This document shows positions 1-8,567 of a stretch of DNA of 64,000 nt, in pieces (position 1 is the stretch's first letter; each line of letters begins with the position of its first letter). Under the pieces are notes generated by a model. That model was not told where the DNA came from, searched no databases, and was given only the letters and a program-made list of their open reading frames with translations. Position numbers and translations under genes: made by a program. Source of the DNA: Dawidia cretensis (lineage in GTDB: Bacteria > Bacteroidota > Bacteroidia > Cytophagales > Cyclobacteriaceae); the NCBI RefSeq assembly GCF_018598175.1, contig NZ_JAHESE010000031.1, forward strand, positions 29,934 to 93,933, read 5' to 3'.

Positions 1-33
1 TGGCGGCAAAGGTATGAATTGATTGACGATAGC

Positions 34-2004
34 CTACTTCTTTCGCAGCAGATAGAAGGCGCCGGATTTTTCAAAGGTACGGCCGGCGCGGTCTACGACC
101 GTAGCCCTAAAGACATATGTGCCTTCCGGCTGCAGGTTGCCTTTATAGGTGCCGTCCCAGCCGGCGTCTTCCTTGTCGTTTGTACTATACATCATCTCGC
201 CCCAGCGGTTAAAGATCTTCATATCGAAGCTTACCACATACCGCTGGCCAAAGACGCGGAAGGTGTCGTTCGTGCCGTCGCGGTTAGGGGTAAACCCGGT
301 CGGGTAATATAGGTTAGGCGCCTTGATGAGAGTGATGGTATTGGAAACAGACGGGTCCAGCGTGCCGTCTGTGGCGCGGGCGGTAATGACGTAGGTGCAG
401 ACCTGGTTGTCGGGGTGGTTGGTGCTTGGGTCGGTGAAGGTGGTGACGTTGCCCGCTTCGGTGGTTTCGAGCAGGTTGCCGCCATCGTCGTACAGGCTCA
501 CGCTATAGGTGCTCAGGGGCGACGTCCAACCGCTATAGGCGGACCACGTCAGGTCGACGGTGTTGTCGGGCCGCAGGCTGCCGCCGAGCTGTATGGGGCA
601 GGCATCCAGGCTTGGCAGACTGGTGTTGCCACACCGGTCGGTATAGGTCACGCGGTAGCACGTCGGGTCCGTCGTGGCGTACGCCGGGTCTATAAATGGC
701 AACGCTGTAAATTCCTGCGCCGCACCGGGCACGCTGTTAACAGTCTTGACGACGGAGAATGTCGAGGCCGGTACCGCTACTTCGGGCCATGTGAGCGTGA
801 CGCTGGTGCCGTCTACGAGCGCGCTGATGTCGGCGATGGCCGGTGGAATGTTGTTGGAGAAAGCGGTGACGCTTTTGGGGAACGAAAGGCTTTGTGCGCC
901 ACCGGTATAATTACCCGTGAGCCGGTACGTGTATTGTTCCTTACAGGTGACGTTGGTGTCGGTGTAGGCCGCGGGTGTAGGCGCTACGTTGGGCGACAGC
1001 GCTGCGTCGTTTTTGAGGATGGTAATGTCGGTCAGCGGGTGGGCGGCGGTGGCCGCGGCGGTGGACCAGGTGAGGTCGTTTTGGTTGTTTTGCGCGGTAG
1101 CCGTCAGGTTGAGGCTACACACGATCGGGGAGCTGCCGGCCACTACGTTGTCGCATGGGTTAAAGGTATTGACGCGCATACAGTAGTAGTTGGACAGTGC
1201 CGGTACGTTTGTTACCATTTGGGTCATGTTGGTGGCCTGGTCGCTGTAAAGCGTTGCGTACTGCTGGAAGCCCGTGGCGTTGTTGGTCGCGACCATAAAC
1301 CGGTACTGAATGGAAGGATCGGTATCGAAGTCTACCTTGATGGACGTGCCGGGGTCTAACACTTCTACCCGGCGGATGTCTGCCACGGGAAGTGTATTGG
1401 CCACGGTTACGGTAGCGGTTTTTGTGAGGCAGCCGGCATCGTTGGCACCGATGCCGTTGTTACCGGTCACTTTCACCGTGCGCGGTGTGGGGATAGCGGG
1501 CGCGGGTATATAGGTGTGAATGTCAGTCGCGCTCACGGCCGGTTTTGTAACGGGAGGACCGTCGGAATAGTCGAATGTATAGAACGGGTAGCGCGTGTCG
1601 GTCACTTTCATAAACACGTCGCCGCCGTCGCAGGAGTATGCTTCAAAGGAAGGGGGGGCATTGGGCGACACATCTACGCGGATGTCGTCGTTGTTTATGC
1701 CATCGGTACCCACGGCGATGAACAAGTTGTAGGTACCGGCGGGGTAAAACCAGACTGAATCCTTGCCTTGATCGGCAGGGTCAAACTCGCCTGTTTTTAC
1801 GGTAGTGCCGTTCCTGGTCACCCGGTAGGAGCATGAAACCGTGAGATCGGCGCACGGTGTGTTGGTAATCCATACTTTGAGCGTGTCACAGCCTTTTACT
1901 GCGTCGGCAGTAAATTTACCATTGTTGCTGGGAAACTGCGCCACGGCCACATGCGTGACGAGGAGTATCAGCCATACGGTAAAGATGAGCGACAGTGCCT
2001 TCAT
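34..2004 (-). CDS. T9SS type B sorting-domain (gliding motility-associated C-terminal) secreted protein
   Basis: A 656-residue secreted protein. An N-terminal signal peptide (about residues 1-22, ending VAVAQ) is followed by a series of beta-rich, fibronectin III/Ig-like modules. The last ~85 residues match the gliding motility-associated C-terminal domain: TGFTPNRDGTNDTF, then FNRWGEMMY, then a Gly/Thr-rich GTYVFRATV strand. In Bacteroidota this domain targets proteins across the outer membrane by the type IX secretion system for surface attachment or release. Its ATG overlaps the stop of the upstream ammonia-lyase gene by 4 bases (ATGA), so the two are probably co-transcribed. The partner or ligand cannot be told from the sequence. 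The sorting-domain call is firm; the adhesin role is inference. Confidence 0.9.
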   Translation of the reverse strand: MKALSLIFTVWLILLVTHVAVAQFPSNNGKFTADAVKGCDTLKVWITNTPCADLTVSCSYRVTRNGTTVKTGEFDPADQGKDSVWFYPAGTYNLFIAVGTDGINNDDIRVDVSPNAPPSFEAYSCDGGDVFMKVTDTRYPFYTFDYSDGPPVTKPAVSATDIHTYIPAPAIPTPRTVKVTGNNGIGANDAGCLTKTATVTVANTLPVADIRRVEVLDPGTSIKVDFDTDPSIQYRFMVATNNATGFQQYATLYSDQATNMTQMVTNVPALSNYYCMRVNTFNPCDNVVAGSSPIVCSLNLTATAQNNQNDLTWSTAAATAAHPLTDITILKNDAALSPNVAPTPAAYTDTNVTCKEQYTYRLTGNYTGGAQSLSFPKSVTAFSNNIPPAIADISALVDGTSVTLTWPEVAVPASTFSVVKTVNSVPGAAQEFTALPFIDPAYATTDPTCYRVTYTDRCGNTSLPSLDACPIQLGGSLRPDNTVDLTWSAYSGWTSPLSTYSVSLYDDGGNLLETTEAGNVTTFTDPSTNHPDNQVCTYVITARATDGTLDPSVSNTITLIKAPNLYYPTGFTPNRDGTNDTFRVFGQRYVVSFDMKIFNRWGEMMYSTNDKEDAGWDGTYKGNLQPEGTYVFRATVVDRAGRTFEKSGAFYLLRKK

Positions 2005-3500
2005 GCGTTCGTTTTCAGCGGCAGGTTCTTTAAAAATTCTTCCGCCTTTTTAATATCGTCGTGCAATATGCGGTCATCCTCTATAAACGGCACTATGACA
2101 CGGAAAGTATGAACGAATTCTTCGAGCGCAGGCGAAGTTTTGAGCGGCCGGCGGAAGGTGAGCGCCTGGGCCGCGGTGATGAGCTCGATGGCCAGGATGG
2201 AATACAGGTTGTTGACAATGCGATATGCCTTCGTGGCGGCATTTGCGCCCATGCTGACGTGGTCTTCCTGCCCGTTGGACGACACAATGGAATCTACCGA
2301 GGCTGGTGTGCAAAGCTGTTTGTTCTGGCTGACCAGCGAGGCTGCGGTATATTGCGGGATCATCAATCCGGAGTTGATACCGGGGTTAGCCACCAGGTAA
2401 TTGGGCAGGTCGCGCAGTCCGGCGATCAGCTGGTATGTACGTCGCTCGGAGATGTTGCCCAGCTCGGCCAGGGCAATGCCCAGGAAGTCGAGCGCCAGGG
2501 CCAGCGGCTGGCCGTGGAAGTTGCCCGCCGAGATGATGGCATCGTCGTCGGGGAAGACATTCGGATTATCCGTTACGCTGTTGACTTCCGTCAGCATCAC
2601 GCGCGTGACATAGTCGAGCGCGTCGGCGCTGGCGCCGTGTACCTGCGGAATGCAGCGGAAGGAGTAGGGATCTTGTACGTGTTTTTTAGCTTGTGCAATG
2701 AGCTCGCTGCCGGCGAGCGATGCGCGGATCGCGGCCGCCACGGACTGTTGCCCGGCATGCGGGCGGATGGCATGGACCGACGGCAGGAACGGCTCGATAC
2801 GTCCGTCAAAGGCGTCGAGTGATAATGCGCCGATCAGATTTGCGAAATGTAATAAACGCTGACCATGCACGACACACCAGGTGCCGTAGGCGCTCATGAA
2901 TTGTGTGCCGTTGAGAAGCGCCAAACCTTCTTTCGCCGCAAAGGCAATAGGCTTCCACTGAAATTTTTTGTTAATGGCTTCGCCGGATAGACGGGTATGG
3001 TTGTGTTGTACTTCGCCAAGCCCCAACAGCGGCAACGACAAATGTGCCAGGGGCGCCAGGTCGCCGGAGGCGCCGAGCGATCCCATCTCGTAAATGACCG
3101 GCAGTATACGCTCGTTATACATTGCTATGAGGCGCTCGACCGTCAGGACTTGTACACCCGAGTAGCCATACGACAGGGACTGCGCTTTCAGGAAAAGCAT
3201 GAGTGACACAATCTCCTCCGGCACTTCCGGGCCGGTGCCGCAGGCGTGCGACTTCACGAGATTCTCCTGCAGTTTTTCTAACTGGTCGTGCGAAATGTTT
3301 TTGTTGTACAGCGATCCAAAGCCGGTATTGATACCATAGATCGCCTGTGTCGACCCGGCCAGTTTTTGATCGAGGTAGGTGCGGCAGCGTGTTATCTTGT
3401 CGCGGGTTTCCGCCGGTAGCTCCACAGTCACGCCGCCGTGTAGTACGGCCGTGAGATCGTCGAGTGTGAGGGGTTTATCGGATAAGAAATGCACAGGCAT
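2001..3500 (-). CDS. hutH: Histidine (or aromatic amino acid) ammonia-lyase, HAL/PAL family
   Basis: A 499-residue lyase of the MIO-dependent family, which eliminates ammonia from histidine, tyrosine or phenylalanine. The Ala-Ser-Gly triad that cyclises to the MIO electrophile is at about residues 144-146 (SLGASGDLAPL), the conserved catalytic tyrosine lies in YGINTGFG (55-62) and a SHACGTG segment lies near 85. I start at the ATG giving MPVHFLSDKP; a longer reading 39 bases upstream would run into hisS. No other hut genes (hutU, hutI, hutG) are nearby and the neighbours are hisS and a T9SS protein. A tyrosine ammonia-lyase role cannot be excluded, so the gene symbol is provisional. Confidence 0.85.
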   Translation of the reverse strand: MPVHFLSDKPLTLDDLTAVLHGGVTVELPAETRDKITRCRTYLDQKLAGSTQAIYGINTGFGSLYNKNISHDQLEKLQENLVKSHACGTGPEVPEEIVSLMLFLKAQSLSYGYSGVQVLTVERLIAMYNERILPVIYEMGSLGASGDLAPLAHLSLPLLGLGEVQHNHTRLSGEAINKKFQWKPIAFAAKEGLALLNGTQFMSAYGTWCVVHGQRLLHFANLIGALSLDAFDGRIEPFLPSVHAIRPHAGQQSVAAAIRASLAGSELIAQAKKHVQDPYSFRCIPQVHGASADALDYVTRVMLTEVNSVTDNPNVFPDDDAIISAGNFHGQPLALALDFLGIALAELGNISERRTYQLIAGLRDLPNYLVANPGINSGLMIPQYTAASLVSQNKQLCTPASVDSIVSSNGQEDHVSMGANAATKAYRIVNNLYSILAIELITAAQALTFRRPLKTSPALEEFVHTFRVIVPFIEDDRILHDDIKKAEEFLKNLPLKTNA

Positions 3501-3522
3501 CGTTGGTTGGGTTGGGGCGTGG

Positions 3523-4890
3523 TTACCGCAGTTTGGCAATGACCTCGTCGACGGTGGCTTTCACTTGCTCGCCTTTCTCCATGTCCTTAAAGGTCAACTG
3601 GCCAGTCTGCATCTCGTTCGAGCCGATCACCAACGTGAAGGGTATCATCTTTTTGTTGGCGTACGTTAGCTGCTTGTCCAACTTTTTCTGGTCGGGATAT
3701 ATTTCGGATGGTATACCGGCCGCGCGGAGCTTGGCCAATACCCCAATGCCATACTGCAAGGAGGCATCATCAAAATGACAGATCAATACTTTAGACGCTA
3801 CAATGGTGTTCTTCGGGAAAAGCTCCAGCTTTTCCATGGCGTCGTAGATGCGGTCAACGCCGAAGGAGAAGCCCACACCCGACAGGTTTTCTTTATCGCC
3901 AAAGGCCTTGGTCAGGTTGTCATAACGACCGCCACCACTCACACTGCCGATGCCGCTATTGTGAATCTTTACTTCAAAGATACATCCAGTATAGTAGCTC
4001 AGGCCCCGGGCCAGGGCAATATCGAATTCAACGTGTGTATCGTCTGCGTTGTAGCTTTGCAGCAGGTTTAATACTTCGCGTAAATCGCGTAAACCATTCT
4101 GTCCCGTTTCTTTCCCATCAAAGCGGTCATAGAGGAACGCAATCTTGTTTGTCGTGGAGCCTTTCACTTCCAGCAACTCAAACAATGTGGTGAGGCTCTC
4201 TTCCGAGAAGCCTTTGGGACGGAGCTCTTCTTTAACCTTTTCAACACCGATCTTGTCGAGCTTATCGATGGCTACAAACAGTGCCACCTCACGGTCTTGC
4301 GCGCCAATTGCTTCGGCAATGCCCGACAGTACGCCGCGGTGGTTGATCTTGATGCTGTAGTCGGTGACACCAAGGCCTTTGAATACCTCTTTGATCATCA
4401 AAATGATCTCGGCTTCGCAGAGCAGGGAGTTGGTGCCCACGACGTCGGCATCGCATTGGTAAAACTCACGGTAGCGGCCAAGCTGTGGCGCGTCGCCGCG
4501 CCATACGGGCTGCATCTGGTAGCGTTTGAAGGGAAATGCGATGTCGTTGCGGTTCATCACGACGTGACGCGCAAAAGGAACCGTTAGATCATATCGCAAA
4601 CCCTTCTCCGTGATGGCCGACGCGATCGGCCGCAATTGCCGGCTGGCAAGGGTAGGATCATCCACTTTCTTCAGGAAATCGCCCGAATTCAGAATCTTAA
4701 ACAGCAGCTGGTCGCCTTCCTCGCCATATTTCCCGGTCAGCGTTGACAGGTTTTCCATGGCGGGGGTTTCCAGGGGCATAAAGCCGTAGGTCTGGAATAC
4801 CTGGCGGATGGTGTTAAAAATAAACTGCCGCTTGGCCATGACTGCGGGACCGAAATCGCGTGTTCCTTTGGGTAATGTGGGTTTTTCCAT
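3523..4890 (-). CDS. hisS: Histidyl-tRNA synthetase
   Basis: A 455-residue class II aminoacyl-tRNA synthetase charging tRNA-His. The N-terminus (PKGTRDFGP) is the class signature start of HisRS; motif 2 appears around FKRYQMQPVWRGD; the HisRS-specific LARGLSYYTGCIFE and GGRYDNLTKAFG segments are present; the C-terminal anticodon-binding domain (about 365-455) contains the ASKVLICHF and YPDQKKLDKQLTYA stretches. Length is normal for bacterial HisRS of this phylum. Its stop lies 22 bases before the start of the ammonia-lyase gene, suggesting one transcript. Confidence 0.97.
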   Translation of the reverse strand: MEKPTLPKGTRDFGPAVMAKRQFIFNTIRQVFQTYGFMPLETPAMENLSTLTGKYGEEGDQLLFKILNSGDFLKKVDDPTLASRQLRPIASAITEKGLRYDLTVPFARHVVMNRNDIAFPFKRYQMQPVWRGDAPQLGRYREFYQCDADVVGTNSLLCEAEIILMIKEVFKGLGVTDYSIKINHRGVLSGIAEAIGAQDREVALFVAIDKLDKIGVEKVKEELRPKGFSEESLTTLFELLEVKGSTTNKIAFLYDRFDGKETGQNGLRDLREVLNLLQSYNADDTHVEFDIALARGLSYYTGCIFEVKIHNSGIGSVSGGGRYDNLTKAFGDKENLSGVGFSFGVDRIYDAMEKLELFPKNTIVASKVLICHFDDASLQYGIGVLAKLRAAGIPSEIYPDQKKLDKQLTYANKKMIPFTLVIGSNEMQTGQLTFKDMEKGEQVKATVDEVIAKLR

Positions 4891-4904
4891 AAAATTCTAC
4901 GTCG

Positions 4905-4912
4905 CAAAGCTA
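4905..4912 (-). promoter_or_regulatory. Putative -7 element (TAGCTTTG) for hisS
   Basis: Read on the minus strand this is TAGCTTTG, a perfect match to the Bacteroidota -7 consensus TAnnTTTG, about 15 bases upstream of the hisS ATG. The expected TTG at -33 is not evident at the right spacing, so support is partial. Confidence 0.4.
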
Positions 4913-4982
4913 ACCAGGATTTTCAGGAACGGAAGGCCCTGGGGGCCAATACGGGGTGTGTCAGGATAATTACGATTATTTC

Positions 4983-5013
4983 TTGGTTGGAATGGAAAAG
5001 CGGATTATTTTTG
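4983..5013 (+). promoter_or_regulatory. Bacteroidota-type promoter for the 52-aa basic protein
   Basis: TTGG (4983-4986), a 19-base spacer, then TATTTTTG (5006-5013), which fits the TTG/TAnnTTTG vegetative promoter of Bacteroidota. Initiation would fall near 5019-5020, leaving an 18-base leader before the ATG at 5038. Confidence 0.7.
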
Positions 5014-5037
5014 CGCTCCTTTTAAAGAATAAGTGCC

Positions 5038-5196
5038 ATGGCAGTAACCAGACTTAAGAGAAAAAACCGCAAAGATAAAGCTAAATCGGCTGTTCGCCGT
5101 CAGTCGCTGAAAATCCAGAATGCGAAACCGGTGATCAAGAACGTTGACATCGAAGCAATCAAAGAAGAGTTCAAAGCTAAGGCTGCTAAGAAATAA
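5038..5196 (+). CDS. Small basic conserved protein (52 aa), function unknown
   Basis: A 52-residue, strongly Lys/Arg-rich protein starting MAVTRLKRKNRKDKAKSAVR and ending in AAKK. Composition and size resemble ribosome-associated or nucleic-acid-binding mini-proteins, but I do not recognise a named family. It is a real gene by context: a good Bacteroidota promoter lies 25 bases upstream and an intrinsic terminator starts 27 bases after the stop, making it a free-standing monocistronic unit. Function is not assigned. Confidence 0.8.
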   Translation: MAVTRLKRKNRKDKAKSAVRRQSLKIQNAKPVIKNVDIEAIKEEFKAKAAKK

Positions 5197-5222
5197 GCAG
5201 TCCCGACCTTTTATGATATGGT

Positions 5223-5258
5223 AAAGCCTTGTACAATCGTACAGGGCTTTCTGTTTTT
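5223..5258 (+). terminator. Intrinsic terminator after the 52-aa protein
   Basis: Stem AAAGCC(t)TGTAC with GTACA(g)GGCTTT around an AATC loop, followed by CTGTTTTT. The position directly after the small gene fits monocistronic termination. Confidence 0.85.
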
Positions 5259-5506
5259 ACCACGTGTAAGCCATTTAGCGAGAAACGTCTGGAAGTTTAG
5301 CTATCCCCTAAATATTCGTCCTCCATCGTCTCGAACTTCATCCTAAGCTCATCTGAAATCGACTTGTGAAGTCCAGTTTCCTTTCTGATAATCCCAGCTA
5401 AAAGATTTCATACGTGTAGTCTTAGCTGGCTACCCGGCACTTTTTCCGTTTTCGTTGAGACTTCCCCGCTAACTTTCTTAACATTGAGGCCGCAAAACCA
5501 ACCGCT
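5259..5506. other. Intergenic region, nothing recognised
   Basis: About 250 bases between the terminator and xth. No credible ORF, RNA gene or strong promoter match was seen; a TAACTTTC near 5470 is only a weak -7 lookalike. Confidence 0.5.
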
Positions 5507-6277
5507 ATGAAGCATTTTGTCAACTGGAACGTAAACGGCATCCGCTCGATCATTAAAAAGGACTTTCTGAAAGATGTCGCGCAGATGGACCCGGACATTC
5601 TGTGTTTCCAGGAGACCAAAGCGGCCGTAGAGGAAGTGCGTTCAGCGCTGGAGCTGCTGCCAGGGTACCATGTGTACGTCAATTCATCCAAGGCCCGCAA
5701 GGGCTATTCCGGCACGGCCATCCTGAGCAAAGAAGAACCGATGCAGGTAACCTATGACATGGGCCTGGAAGAGCACGACCAGGAGGGACGCGTGATCGCA
5801 GCCGAGTTTGCGACCTACTTTGTGGTAACGGTTTATACGCCTAACTCCGGCGACGGACTGGCACGCCTGGACTACCGCGAGCGTTGGGATAAAGAGTTTA
5901 TGGAGTATCTGCAATGGCTCAGTCGCCGCAAGCCGGTCATTGTCTGCGGTGACCTGAACGTAGCGCATCAGGCGATCGACATTGCCCGTGCGAAAGAGAA
6001 CTACAACAAGTCTGCCGGCTATACCCAGCGCGAAATAGATGGTTTCACCCGCCTGCTGGAATCCGGGTTTGTCGACACCTTCCGGCGATTTTATCCAGAA
6101 CAGGTTAAGTATTCGTATTGGGACTATGTCACCAAAGCCCGTGAGAAAAACACCGGCTGGCGCATCGACTACTTCCTGGTAGCCGAGTCGCTGATGGACA
6201 AGGTCAAGGAGGCCGCCATTTACAATGAATACCTGGGCTCGGACCACTGTCCGGTAGCCATCCGGATAGACTTATAA
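5507..6277 (+). CDS. xth: Exodeoxyribonuclease III (AP endonuclease)
   Basis: A 256-residue DNA-repair enzyme of the exonuclease-endonuclease-phosphatase fold that incises DNA at abasic sites and removes 3' blocks. Family landmarks are in order: NWNVNGIRS at the N-terminus (Asn and metal site), CFQETK with the metal-binding Glu near residue 34, GYSGTAIL, GDLNVAH carrying catalytic Asp/Asn, WRIDYFLV, and the C-terminal GSDHCPV with the catalytic Asp-His. Length matches ExoA/Xth proteins. It converges with murA, with only 22 bases between the stops. Confidence 0.96.
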   Translation: MKHFVNWNVNGIRSIIKKDFLKDVAQMDPDILCFQETKAAVEEVRSALELLPGYHVYVNSSKARKGYSGTAILSKEEPMQVTYDMGLEEHDQEGRVIAAEFATYFVVTVYTPNSGDGLARLDYRERWDKEFMEYLQWLSRRKPVIVCGDLNVAHQAIDIARAKENYNKSAGYTQREIDGFTRLLESGFVDTFRRFYPEQVKYSYWDYVTKAREKNTGWRIDYFLVAESLMDKVKEAAIYNEYLGSDHCPVAIRIDL

Positions 6278-6299
6278 TCCGACGAAAAAAGAAAAATTC

Positions 6300-7613
6300 T
6301 TAGTTGCCACCGACACGCTCGATGTCCGCACCAATGGCGCGCAGACGCGCTTCGATGTTTTGGTAGCCGCGGTCGATCTGCTCGATGTTGGAGATCTCGC
6401 TGGTGCCCGGTGCTGACAGGGCCGCGATGAGCAGGGCTACACCGGCACGGATGTCGGGTGACGACATCTTGATGCCTTTGAGCGGCTGCTTACGGTCCAG
6501 GCCGATGACGTTCGCGCGGTGCGGATCGCACAGGATGATCTGCGCGCCCATGTCGATCAGCTTGTCGACAAAGAACAGGCGGCTTTCAAACATCTTCTGG
6601 TGAATGAGCACGGTGCCTTTGGCTTGTGTTGCCACCACCAGCACGATGCTGATCAGGTCGGGCGTGAAGCCGGGCCAGGGAGCATCGGCTACGGTCAGGA
6701 TAGAGCCGTCGATGAAGGTCTCGATCTCGTAGCGCTCCTGGGAGGGTATGAAGATATCATCGCCGCGGAATTCGAGCTTGATGCCGAGGCGCCGGAAAAT
6801 GTCCGGGATGACGCCGAGCATGTCGATGCGGCAATTTTTGATGGTGATTTCCGATTGGGTCATCGCCGCCAGGCCGATGAAGCTGCCGATCTCGATCATG
6901 TCGGGCAGCATGGTATGTTCGGTGCCGCCGAGCTTGTCGACACCTTCAATGGTCAGCAGGTTGGAGCCTACGCCGCTGATCTTAGCACCCATGCGGTTGA
7001 GCATGAGGCAGAGCTGTTGCAGGTAGGGTTCACAGGCCGCGTTGTAGATGGTTGTGGTGCCTTTGGCCAGGACCGCCGCCATGACGACGTTGGCTGTGCC
7101 GGTGACGGAGGCTTCGTCCAGCAGCATGTAGCAGCCGCGGAGCTCGCTGGCGTCGATGTGGAAGAGGTGCTCGCTGGCGTCGAAGTTAAACCTGGCGCCC
7201 AGTTTCTGGAAGCCGAGGAAGTGCGTATCCAACCGACGACGGCCGATCTTGTCGCCACCCGGTTTGGGCAGGGTGGCCTTGCCAAAGCGGGCCAGGATCG
7301 GACCGAGCAACATCACGGAACCGCGCAGGGCGGCCGCTTTCTTGCGGTATTCGTCCGTCTCTAAAAAAGCTGTGTTGATGTTGTTGGAGGTAAAGCGGCA
7401 AGAGCCATTGCCGAGGCGCTCGACCTTGCTGCCCAGGTCGCCAATGAGCTCGATGAGCTTGTTGACGTCAACAATATCCGGAATGTTGTGGATGGTGATG
7501 GTCTCTGGCGACAGCAGAACGGCGCTCAGAATTTGCAGTGCTTCGTTTTTGGCACCCTGGGGAGTGATCTCACCTTTCAGTTTTTTTCCACCCCGTATCT
7601 TGAAAATGCTCAT
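6300..7613 (-). CDS. murA: UDP-N-acetylglucosamine 1-carboxyvinyltransferase with Asp at the fosfomycin-target position
   Basis: A 437-residue EPSP-synthase-fold enzyme that transfers enolpyruvate from PEP to UDP-GlcNAc, the first committed step of peptidoglycan synthesis in the cytoplasm. K22-N23 of the substrate site sit in GAKNEAL, and the active-site loop reads KPGGDKIGRRRLDTH. The residue equivalent to E. coli Cys115, the one alkylated by fosfomycin, is Asp (D121). That substitution is known in other lineages to keep activity while making the enzyme fosfomycin-insensitive. It lies 22 bases downstream of the DUF4290 gene on the same strand, probably one operon. Confidence 0.96.
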   Translation of the reverse strand: MSIFKIRGGKKLKGEITPQGAKNEALQILSAVLLSPETITIHNIPDIVDVNKLIELIGDLGSKVERLGNGSCRFTSNNINTAFLETDEYRKKAAALRGSVMLLGPILARFGKATLPKPGGDKIGRRRLDTHFLGFQKLGARFNFDASEHLFHIDASELRGCYMLLDEASVTGTANVVMAAVLAKGTTTIYNAACEPYLQQLCLMLNRMGAKISGVGSNLLTIEGVDKLGGTEHTMLPDMIEIGSFIGLAAMTQSEITIKNCRIDMLGVIPDIFRRLGIKLEFRGDDIFIPSQERYEIETFIDGSILTVADAPWPGFTPDLISIVLVVATQAKGTVLIHQKMFESRLFFVDKLIDMGAQIILCDPHRANVIGLDRKQPLKGIKMSSPDIRAGVALLIAALSAPGTSEISNIEQIDRGYQNIEARLRAIGADIERVGGN

Positions 7614-7635
7614 GGAATACGCTCTGTTCTAATGG

Positions 7636-8364
7636 CTACTGGTCTCTTCTGCGCTTGAAATTGTTGTTGTTATTGCCACGGTTCTTGTTGAATGGGCGGT
7701 TGTGACCACCGCTGCCGCCACCCTGACGGTTGTGGCTTTGGTGTCCCGGATGGGCCTGATTGCCACTGGGGCCTCCTTGCGGGCGAACCTTTTTGCGTTC
7801 TTTGTATAACTTCTCGAAGAGGTTGTCTTCGCGTATTTTGTCGATGGTCATGTTGAGCGCACCACCCGACATCATATTGATATCACGCAGAATGACCGAA
7901 TCATCCAGAGGCTCCTTGTTCCAGTTGGCGTAGAACGTTTTCATGAGCTTGCCCAGGTAGATGATGGCGTCTTCGCGCTCTTGCGGATCTTCTTTCTTCA
8001 GTGCTTCCTTTACCAGCTTCTCAATGTTTTTGCCGTAGTGCTTAAAGCGTACGTCGTTCTTTGGGTACTCGACCTTTAGCGGCTTCTTGAAGACAGTTTC
8101 GCGGTCGGGTATGGTATAGGGATTGTTTACGTCGAGGTCGAAGTCGGCGATGATATACAGATCGTCCCACATGCGTTGCGGATCTTCACCCTGCTCTTTG
8201 ATGGAGGGCGTGAGCTGTTTGATCAGCTCGATCAGCGTATAGGCAAGCTCTGTACGTTTTTGCTTATCAGGTTGCTGGCGAATGTACTCGACAAGCTTTT
8301 GTACGTTGCGGCCGTATTCTTTTAAAATGATGTGGGGACGGGAAGTATTATATTCTCCTATCAT
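7636..8364 (-). CDS. DUF4290 family protein
   Basis: A 242-residue protein that I recognise as the Bacteroidota-restricted DUF4290 family from its N-terminus (EYNTSRPHIILKEYGRNVQ) and helical body of about 185 residues. The C-terminal ~50 residues are a low-complexity Gly/Asn/Arg/His/Gln-rich tail (HNRQGGGSGGHNRPFNKNRG then a run of Asn), which looks disordered and possibly RNA-binding. It sits directly upstream of murA on the same strand. Its molecular function is unknown, and a role linked to envelope synthesis is only suggested by that pairing. Confidence 0.85.
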   Translation of the reverse strand: MIGEYNTSRPHIILKEYGRNVQKLVEYIRQQPDKQKRTELAYTLIELIKQLTPSIKEQGEDPQRMWDDLYIIADFDLDVNNPYTIPDRETVFKKPLKVEYPKNDVRFKHYGKNIEKLVKEALKKEDPQEREDAIIYLGKLMKTFYANWNKEPLDDSVILRDINMMSGGALNMTIDKIREDNLFEKLYKERKKVRPQGGPSGNQAHPGHQSHNRQGGGSGGHNRPFNKNRGNNNNNFKRRRDQ

Positions 8365-8567
8365 ACAGTTTTTTTTATTAGTACCTCCTCCGGCAAGGGC
8401 CGGCGGGTGTTGTCAAAAATTTAATGAGATCAGGCACCGATTGCTCAGGATGTCCGGTAAAAGTTCAATGGCAATGGATCCGGGTCCTTTCAGGTAAATT
8501 ATATTTAACCGCAAGGTAACGGATATTTCATCAAAAGTAAAATACTGGCCCGGGGCGCGTTTCTGCC

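Noticed and set aside
3501-3539. 13-codon N-terminal extension of the ammonia-lyase
   Set aside because: It would overlap hisS and adds a non-conserved NCGNHAPTQPT stretch; the ATG at 3500 fits the family N-terminus.
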